Shown: one piece after another, positions 7,028 through 12,039 of the stretch
Layout: the number at the start of each line of letters is the position of its first letter
Numbering within the stretch: the first letter of the stretch is position 1
Assembly (NCBI GenBank): GCA_038234045.1
Contig: JBBSUX010000086.1
Span: 1-12,039 of the forward strand
Direction: 5' to 3'
Length of the DNA stretch: 12,039 nt
Origin: JBBSUX01 sp038234045
Lineage (GTDB): Bacteria; Pseudomonadota; Gammaproteobacteria; Burkholderiales; Burkholderiaceae_C
Translations under genes and position numbers: made by a program
Notes under the pieces: model-generated
Databases searched by the model: none
Told to the model about the DNA's origin: nothing
Seen by the model: only the letters and a program-made list of their open reading frames with translations

Positions 7028-7262
7028 TGGCCCGCGCAAGCGTGAGGGGCCGTGTCATCTATCTCCGCCGGCACTTACGCTCAGCGCTATTAAGAAAATA
7101 GCTAAATGCGCATTCAGGATATACGGCTGAAGCTCTTTCTATTCGAAATTTAACCCGGACTGGATCAGTTGTTGTTGAGCAGCACCTTGGCAACAAGACC
7201 GAATGCCAGCGCCACCAGAGCGTAACAATGACCAGACAGATTGCCCACATCGACAGATCTCA
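7028..7262. other. AT-richer gap between the DUF1841 gene and the metal exporter
   Basis: 235 bases with no convincing gene. GCTATT (7086-7091) and AATAGC (7097-7102) form a 6-bp stem around AAGAA, with GCGC-type bases next to it. This is faintly like the palindromic element at 2758-2812 and may be a decayed copy. There is no T tract, so it is not a clear terminator. The promoter of the exporter should lie here, but I see no good -35/-10 pair and no MerR-type operator. Confidence 0.4.
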
Positions 7263-8378
7263 ATGACCCCCAACGACCGAGACACTTCCACTCGCCCTCG
7301 CCAAGAGCAAACATCTGCACACGACCACACCATCGGCGATCACAGCCATGGCGGCAGCCGTGCGGGCGAACAGGATCACGCTGGCGGCGCAGCGCACGCC
7401 CATGAACATGAAGACGGGACGGGGCATGTGCATGGCCATGGACACGGACACGACCACACGCGCGGAGCAAGCGAGCGCTCGCTGGCCATTGCACTGGCAC
7501 TGACCACAGGTTTCCTGGTCGTTGAACTGGTCGGCGGCATCATGGCCCAGAGCCTTGCGCTCATCTCGGACGCCGCCCACATGTTCACCGACGCGGCAGC
7601 GCTCGCGATTGCCTTGCTGGCGATCCGTATGGCCCGAAAGCCCGCTGATCGCCAACGCACCTTTGGCTATCACCGTTTTGAAGTATTGGCGGCCGCTTTC
7701 AACGCGCTGCTGCTGCTGGCCGTAGCCTGCTACATCCTCTACGAGGCGTGGCGCCGGCTGCAGCAGCCGCCGGACATCCATTCCACCGTGATGATCGCCG
7801 TTGCCGTGGTCGGCCTTGTCGTCAACCTGGTCAGCATGCGGGTGTTGTCAGGCGGGCAGGAACACAGCCTGAATATGCGCGGCGCCTATCTGGAGGTGTG
7901 GTCCGACATGATCGGCTCAATCGGAGTGATCGCCGGCGCATTGATCATCCGCTTCACCGGATGGGAGTGGGTGGATCCGCTGGTGGCGGTGGCAATCGGT
8001 CTGTGGGTGGTGCCCCGAACCTGGACGCTGCTGAAGTCCAGCGTCAACGTCTTGCTCGAAGGCGTACCGGAAGATGTGGATGCCAGCAAGGTCCGGGAAG
8101 CGCTCCTGGATCTGCCGGGAGTTGCCAGTCTGCACGACCTGCATCTGTGGTCAGTGACGAGCGGAAAAAATACAGTGACGGTGCACCTGGTCTGCGAACC
8201 CGGCGTGGATCCCGTCACCCAGGTCATGCCCGCTGCCAGAGCGCTTCTGGCGAAGCGTTTTGACATAGGACACAGCACGGTGCAATGCGAAACGACACCT
8301 TGCGAACAGGCATCGACGCAGCATGCGTGTTTCGATCAGAGTGCCACGCAACCCGAAAGCCGCATGCACGCCCACTGA
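7263..8378 (+). CDS. Cation diffusion facilitator (CzcD/ZitB-type) metal exporter
   Basis: Inner-membrane proton-coupled exporter of Zn2+ or related divalent metals, 371 residues from ATG 7263. An N-terminal cytoplasmic segment (about residues 20-65) holds 14 histidines in HxH runs, a likely metal-binding loop. Six hydrophobic segments follow (about 73-255). The TM2 site is the usual His106-x3-Asp110 in DAAHMFTD. The TM5 site reads Glu211-x3-Asp215 (EVWSD), with Glu where CzcD-type proteins have His. The cytoplasmic C-terminal domain (LEGVPEDVD, LHDLHLWSVTSG) is standard and ends in a Cys/His tail (Cys342, Cys347, Cys356, final HAH). An ATG at 7203 would add 20 residues; neither start has a good Shine-Dalgarno. 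Family is certain; metal choice is not. Confidence 0.93.
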   Translation: MTPNDRDTSTRPRQEQTSAHDHTIGDHSHGGSRAGEQDHAGGAAHAHEHEDGTGHVHGHGHGHDHTRGASERSLAIALALTTGFLVVELVGGIMAQSLALISDAAHMFTDAAALAIALLAIRMARKPADRQRTFGYHRFEVLAAAFNALLLLAVACYILYEAWRRLQQPPDIHSTVMIAVAVVGLVVNLVSMRVLSGGQEHSLNMRGAYLEVWSDMIGSIGVIAGALIIRFTGWEWVDPLVAVAIGLWVVPRTWTLLKSSVNVLLEGVPEDVDASKVREALLDLPGVASLHDLHLWSVTSGKNTVTVHLVCEPGVDPVTQVMPAARALLAKRFDIGHSTVQCETTPCEQASTQHACFDQSATQPESRMHAH

Positions 8379-8431
8379 ACCGGATCAGGGCTACGGCTCA
8401 AGCACGCCGCGCAGAGTCCCGGCCTTTCCGA

Positions 8432-9130
8432 TTAGCGGAAGCGCGATTCCGGTTGCGTGCTTAGCTGGCCATCGAGCGAACCGATGTACTCCGCCAGCGC
8501 CTTGAGCTCGCTGTTGGAGAACTGCTTGGCCACGCCGGACATGATGGCTTGCGACCGTCCGATCAGCGGGTTGTTCTCGGTCTTGTAAGCACGCAGGGCA
8601 GCGTAGAGATAGTCGGGATGCTGTCCTGCCAGCTTGGGATAAGACGCATCGATTGGCTTGGAGAGGTTCGCGCCGTGACACGAGATACAAACGCCCTTCT
8701 TGAGCAGGCCGGCCACCTGGGCGCTGGGCTCCGTCACTGGCTTGTCCGGCAGTGGCTGTGCGCCGGAATCCTTGCCGTGCTGCTCGTAATAGGCCGCGAT
8801 GTCTGCAATGTCCTGATCGGTCAGCGGTGCTGCCACGCCACGCATGGTGGGGTGCTTGCGGTCACCCTTCTTGTAGGCATGCAGTGCGTTGGAAATGTAT
8901 TTGGCGTTCTGGCCGGAAAGTTCGGGGACGCGATACACCTCCGGGAAGCTGGCACGGTAGCCGATGATGCCGTGGCACCCGAGACACATGTCGATCTTGG
9001 TCGCACCGGCCTGAGCATCGCCCTTGATCTCCTGGGCCATGGCCACAGACGAAAACAGCAACACAGAAGCCGTCACGGAAGCGACAGAGAGACTCGCCGC
9101 GGCGACCATCGTGGACATCAGCTTATTCAT
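8432..9130 (-). CDS. Di-heme cytochrome c (cytochrome c4-like)
   Basis: Exported electron carrier of 232 residues. The signal peptide is residues 1-32 (hydrophobic core, then SSVAMA before QEIKGD). Two heme c sites follow: CLGCH at 49-53 and CISCH at 148-152. Each is followed by a candidate axial methionine, Met96 in HPTMRGVA and Met197 in AIMSGVA. The two-lobed repeat (each with CxxCH, a PELSGQ or PKLAGQ motif, an A-Y-K helix and a Met loop) is the cytochrome c4 pattern; such proteins pass electrons to terminal oxidases in the periplasm. ATG 9130 is preferred; a TTG at 9142 would add four residues, and neither has a clear ribosome site. It is divergent from the MoxR gene and convergent with the exporter, 53 bases apart. 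Confidence 0.93.
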   Translation of the reverse strand: MNKLMSTMVAAASLSVASVTASVLLFSSVAMAQEIKGDAQAGATKIDMCLGCHGIIGYRASFPEVYRVPELSGQNAKYISNALHAYKKGDRKHPTMRGVAAPLTDQDIADIAAYYEQHGKDSGAQPLPDKPVTEPSAQVAGLLKKGVCISCHGANLSKPIDASYPKLAGQHPDYLYAALRAYKTENNPLIGRSQAIMSGVAKQFSNSELKALAEYIGSLDGQLSTQPESRFR

Positions 9131-9262
9131 TTGCGCGGACAATCTGGTTGAAATTTGAATGATTCGACCAACTCTCGATCAACATTTGATTATAGCCAAC
9201 CGCCTTGCGCGGATGAGTTCAGACACCCGGCGGATATGCATCCGCCACAGATGCCGCACACC

Positions 9263-10117
9263 ATGAAGTTTCAAGGCTCTTCCCAATACGTCGCGACCCC
9301 GGACTTGATGCTGGCGGTCAACGCAGCAATGACGCTGCAACGCCCGCTTCTCGTGAAGGGCGAACCCGGAACCGGCAAGACGATGCTGGCAGAGGAGGTC
9401 GCTTCGGCGCTGGGCATGCCCTTGCTGCAATGGCACATCAAGTCGAGCACCAAGGCTCAACAGGGCTTGTACGAGTACGACGCGGTCAGCCGCTTGCGCG
9501 ACAGCCAACTCGCCGGAGCAGACGGCGCCGAGCGGGTGCGCGACATCCGCAACTACATCGTCAAGGGCGTGCTCTGGCAGGCGTTTACGGCGGAAGAGCC
9601 GGTGGCATTGCTGATTGACGAAATCGACAAAGCAGACATCGAGTTTCCGAACGACCTTCTGCGCGAGCTCGACCGGATGGAGTTCTATTGCTATGAAACC
9701 CGCGAGCTGATCCGAGCGAAAAAGCGCCCGTTGGTCTTCATCACCTCGAACAACGAAAAGGAGCTGCCCGACGCATTTCTGCGGCGCTGCTTCTTTCACT
9801 ACATCCGGTTTCCCGAAGCGGAAACGATGCAACAGATCGTCGACGTGCACTTCCCGGGTCTCAAGCGTGAGCTGCTCGCGGCCGCGATGAAAACCTTCTA
9901 TGACGTGCGCAAACTTCCCGGGCTGAAGAAAAAACCTTCCACCTCCGAACTGCTTGACTGGTTGAAGCTGCTGGTGGCTGAGGAGATTCCAGCCGAAGCG
10001 CTGCAAAGCCAGGACGACAAGGTAGCGGTTCCGCCGCTCGTAGGTGCGCTGTTGAAGAACGAGCAGGACGTGACACTATTCGAAAAACTCGTCTACATGA
10101 ACGCGCGCAACCGCTGA
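9263..10117 (+). CDS. MoxR-family AAA+ ATPase
   Basis: A 284-residue AAA+ ATPase of the MoxR family. Walker A is GEPGTGKT at 33-40; Walker B is LLIDEIDKAD with Asp119 and Glu120; sensor-1 Asn lies in FITSNNEKELPDAF; and the arginine pair in FLRRCFF at about 174-175 suits the finger. MoxR proteins work with VWA-domain partners as chaperones for metal-cofactor or complex assembly, CoxD being the related case for CO dehydrogenase. The VWA partner is encoded downstream (11038). The reading frame is open to a TTG at 9155 with other ATGs at 9236 and 9251; I chose 9263 because the family N-terminus is MKFQGSS-YVAT-DL, but no start has a good Shine-Dalgarno. It is first in a likely four-gene operon. 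Confidence 0.92.
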   Translation: MKFQGSSQYVATPDLMLAVNAAMTLQRPLLVKGEPGTGKTMLAEEVASALGMPLLQWHIKSSTKAQQGLYEYDAVSRLRDSQLAGADGAERVRDIRNYIVKGVLWQAFTAEEPVALLIDEIDKADIEFPNDLLRELDRMEFYCYETRELIRAKKRPLVFITSNNEKELPDAFLRRCFFHYIRFPEAETMQQIVDVHFPGLKRELLAAAMKTFYDVRKLPGLKKKPSTSELLDWLKLLVAEEIPAEALQSQDDKVAVPPLVGALLKNEQDVTLFEKLVYMNARNR

Positions 10118-10130
10118 GTGATTGACAATA

Positions 10131-10136
10131 AAAAGG
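10131..10136 (+). promoter_or_regulatory. Ribosome binding site deciding the start of the small membrane protein
   Basis: AAAAGG lies 9 bases before a GTG at 10146 in the frame of the small membrane protein. The other candidate start, TTG at 10122, is a rarer codon and has only GAGTG before it. This favours GTG 10146. Confidence 0.5.
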
Positions 10137-10145
10137 CATCGGCAA

Positions 10146-10385
10146 GTGCATCCCCTGCTTCTTGAAGGCCTTGCCGATGCGATGGGTTTCCTGGCGGGCG
10201 CGCTGATCGGCTTTGGCATCGGAAAACTGCTCGGTCTCGACCTCTTCGCGCCGGGCTATGGCTCCATGAGCCTCGGGGCCATCTTGCTGGTGGGGTTGGG
10301 CGGCGGCGCTGGCTTGCAAGCAGCACGGCGCTGGCGCCAGGCGCGATCGACCCGTCTGAACAGCACACAGGAGAAAGAACAGTGA
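10146..10385 (+). CDS. Small two-helix membrane protein, unknown function
   Basis: I do not recognise a named family. From GTG 10146 the product has 79 residues: a short leader, a hydrophobic Gly-rich helix (ADAMGFLAGALIGFGIGKLL), a short loop (GLDLFAPGYGS), a second hydrophobic Gly-rich helix (LGAILLVGLGGGAGLQAA), and a basic tail (RRWRQARSTR). The charge pattern puts the tail in the cytoplasm. It starts 28 bases after the MoxR stop and overlaps the acetyltransferase start by four bases (GTGA at 10382-10385), so translation is probably coupled. The position between MoxR and VWA genes suggests an operon role, perhaps as a membrane anchor, which is inference. A TTG start at 10122 would add eight residues. 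Confidence 0.72.
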   Translation: MHPLLLEGLADAMGFLAGALIGFGIGKLLGLDLFAPGYGSMSLGAILLVGLGGGAGLQAARRWRQARSTRLNSTQEKEQ

Positions 10386-10999
10386 GCCGCCCCGCACCCA
10401 CACCGGTCAGGCTGACCGCTCCGGGCGTGCAGCTGGTGCCCATGCAGACAGTGCACATCGAAGGCCTGCGCGCTGCGGCCGCCGATGGCGAGCTCTGGCG
10501 CCTGCGCGTCACCTCCGTTCCCGAGCCAGAGGAAACCAGCGCCTATGTCGAGAATGCACTGTCGATGCAACAAGCCGGAAGCAGGTTGCCGTTCGTGGTG
10601 CTGGACCATACCGGCACCGTTATCGGCAGCACCAGCTATCACGACATCCTGCCTGCAGTCGAGCGGCTGGAGATTGGCTACACCTGGTACGCAGCGCGCT
10701 GCCAGCGTACGCACGTTAATACACGCTGCAAACTGCTCCTCCTGAGTCATGCGTTCGATACGCTGGACTACCAGGTCGTGGGCTGGCGAACCGACAACTT
10801 CAATCTGGCGTCGCAGCGCGCCATCGAACGGCTCGGTGCCCGCAAGGACGGTGTGATCCGCGGTCATGCCCTGCGCCGCGACGGTACGGTGCGCGACACG
10901 GTGATGTACAGCCTGCGTGCGGGCGAATGGCCAGAGACTCGCGCCCAACTCAATGATTTGCTTGGCCGGCCGCGCACCAATGTGCGCACGAGCCTCTGA
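10382..10999 (+). CDS. GNAT-family N-acetyltransferase (RimJ/RimL-like)
   Basis: A 205-residue protein of the GNAT fold, RimJ/RimL-like (Acetyltransf_3). Visible parts: LTAPGVQLVPMQTVHIEGL at the N-terminus, the central strand PFVVLDHTGTVIGSTSYHDI, EIGYTWYAARCQRTHVNTRCK (pantetheine-binding loop region, about 98-117), and the C-terminal NLASQRAIERLGARKDGVIRG segment characteristic of protein-acetylating members. The usual Q/R-x-x-G-x-G/A loop is replaced by QRTHVN (Gln108 to Asn113), which as I recall is normal for this subgroup. The start is GTG 10382 with AGGAG at 10370-10374, and it overlaps the previous stop. The substrate is unknown; a target in the neighbouring ATPase/VWA system is possible but unproven. 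Confidence 0.88.
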   Translation: MSRPAPTPVRLTAPGVQLVPMQTVHIEGLRAAAADGELWRLRVTSVPEPEETSAYVENALSMQQAGSRLPFVVLDHTGTVIGSTSYHDILPAVERLEIGYTWYAARCQRTHVNTRCKLLLLSHAFDTLDYQVVGWRTDNFNLASQRAIERLGARKDGVIRGHALRRDGTVRDTVMYSLRAGEWPETRAQLNDLLGRPRTNVRTSL

Positions 11000-11037
11000 A
11001 GAGCGAATCACCGCACAGCCCTCTTTCGTCTGAAGCC

Positions 11038-12039
11038 ATGCTGATCGACTTTTTCTACACCTTGCGCAGTGCCAAACTGCCGGTTTCGGTCAAGGAATTC
11101 CTCGTCCTGCTTGAGGCGCTCGATGCAGGAGTCGTGGGCCCCAAATCCGAAGACGCCACGTCACTCGATGATTTTTATCATCTCAGTCGCACGGTGATGG
11201 TCAAGGACGAAAAGCATTTCGATCGCTTCGACCGCGCTTTCGGCGCCTACTTTCGCGGCGTTGAATCCCTGGCAGACCTGACCCGTGAGCTGCCGCAGGA
11301 GTGGCTGAAAAAGCTGATCGACCGTGAATTCACGCCCGAGCAAAAAGCAGCGCTCGAAGCTCTCGGCTGGGACGAGCTCATGGAAACACTGAAGAAGCGG
11401 CTTGAGGAGCAAAAAGAACGGCACGAAGGCGGCAGCAAGTGGATCGGCACCAACGGCACCTCGCCCTTTGGACACGGCGGAGTCAATCCACGTGGCGTAC
11501 GGATCGGCGGAGCAGGTCGCAACCGCAGTGCGGTGAAGGTCTGGGAACAGCGCGCCTACAAGGACTATGACGACACGCAGGAGCTGGGCACGCGCAACAT
11601 CAAGGTGGCGTTGCGACGGCTGCGCCGCTTCGCACGGGAGGGACACGAGGACGAGTTCGATCTGGACGGCACGATCCAGTCGACTGCGGCCAATGCCGGC
11701 TGGCTCGACATCCGAATGCGACCGGAGCGCCACAACAATGTGAAGGTCTTGCTGTTGATGGACGTGGGCGGCTCTATGGACGAACACGTTGCCCGGGTAG
11801 AAGAGCTTTTTTCGGCGGTGCGCGGCGAACTCAAGCACCTTGAGTTCTATTATTTTCACAACTGCGTGTACGACTTCGTCTGGAAGAACAACCGCCGCCG
11901 CTTTGCCGAAAAAATCGACACCTGGGACCTGATCCGCAAATACAAGCGCGACTACCGGCTGATCTTCGTTGGTGATGCGACGATGAGTCCTTATGAAATC
12001 CTGCAGCCCGGTGGCAGCGTCGAATACAACAATGAGGAA
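11038..12039 (+). CDS. VWA domain-containing CoxE-like protein, cut by the window end
   Basis: The first 334 residues of a VWA (CoxE-like, COG3825-type) protein; no stop occurs before the window ends. It begins MLIDFFYTLRSAKLPVSVKEF, as in family members I recall. A helical N-terminal part (to about 130) is followed by a Gly-rich linker (about 135-160) and the VWA core from about 235. The MIDAS metal site reads DVGGS (Asp242 to Ser246), with Gly in place of the usual middle Ser; Asp313 in VGDATMSP is a further candidate ligand. It is the expected partner of the MoxR ATPase upstream; together they probably remodel or mature a client enzyme. It starts 38 bases after the acetyltransferase stop, with only a weak GAAG before the ATG. 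The client is not in the window. Confidence 0.92.
   Translation, partial: MLIDFFYTLRSAKLPVSVKEFLVLLEALDAGVVGPKSEDATSLDDFYHLSRTVMVKDEKHFDRFDRAFGAYFRGVESLADLTRELPQEWLKKLIDREFTPEQKAALEALGWDELMETLKKRLEEQKERHEGGSKWIGTNGTSPFGHGGVNPRGVRIGGAGRNRSAVKVWEQRAYKDYDDTQELGTRNIKVALRRLRRFAREGHEDEFDLDGTIQSTAANAGWLDIRMRPERHNNVKVLLLMDVGGSMDEHVARVEELFSAVRGELKHLEFYYFHNCVYDFVWKNNRRRFAEKIDTWDLIRKYKRDYRLIFVGDATMSPYEILQPGGSVEYNNEE

Noticed and set aside
7165..7250. A hydrophobic stretch on the - strand ending VAKVLLNNN, as if the end of a small membrane protein
   Set aside because: It has no credible start or ribosome site, extends into antisense of the His-rich part of the exporter, and I recognise no family.
9179..10006. 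A 275-codon open frame on the - strand opposite the MoxR gene
   Set aside because: It is antisense to a clear AAA+ ATPase and has no domain of its own.

Overview
The window looks like chromosomal DNA of a GC-rich betaproteobacterium, most likely Burkholderiales, family Comamonadaceae (Polaromonas, Rhodoferax or Acidovorax type). The reasons are the codon bias, the protein family variants present (PcaF/PcaI/PcaJ, DUF1841, a di-heme cytochrome c4-like protein, a MoxR/CoxE-type pair), and an intergenic palindromic element at about 2758-2812 that resembles a repeat I recall as common in Comamonadaceae genomes. I could not search databases, so the taxonomic call is an inference. No rRNA, tRNA, CRISPR array, insertion sequence or prophage gene is visible.

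Layout from left to right. (1) 67-1935 (+): a chemoreceptor whose leader begins with a perfect flagellar sigma-28 -10 box and whose C-terminus is a CheR/CheB-docking type pentapeptide. (2) 2011-2745 (+): a glutathione S-transferase, followed by the palindromic repeat. (3) 3030-3536 (+): a general-stress flavin-binding split-barrel protein with a strong leader hairpin, closed by a textbook intrinsic terminator at 3625-3659. (4) 6493 down to 3710 (-): pcaI-pcaJ-pcaF, the last two steps of the beta-ketoadipate pathway, which turn 3-oxoadipate into succinyl-CoA and acetyl-CoA. (5) 6593-7027 (+): a DUF1841 protein, divergent from pcaI. (6) 7263-8378 (+): a CDF-family metal exporter with a long His-rich N-terminus. 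(7) 9130 down to 8432 (-): a secreted di-heme cytochrome c, convergent with the exporter. (8) 9263 to past the window end (+): an apparent operon of a MoxR-type AAA+ ATPase, a small two-helix membrane protein, a GNAT acetyltransferase and a CoxE-like VWA protein cut by the window edge.

How the genes work together. The pca genes form one catabolic unit for aromatic compounds that pass through protocatechuate or catechol. Any pca regulator and the upstream ring-cleavage genes lie elsewhere. The MoxR and VWA proteins belong to a known ATPase/VWA partnership thought to act as a chaperone in assembly of metalloenzymes or complexes. The two genes between them (small membrane protein and acetyltransferase, overlapping by 4 bases) are the least explained part of the window and the best candidate for an undescribed functional link. 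The other genes are single housekeeping or stress functions. I see no defence system, mobile element or other clearly novel system.
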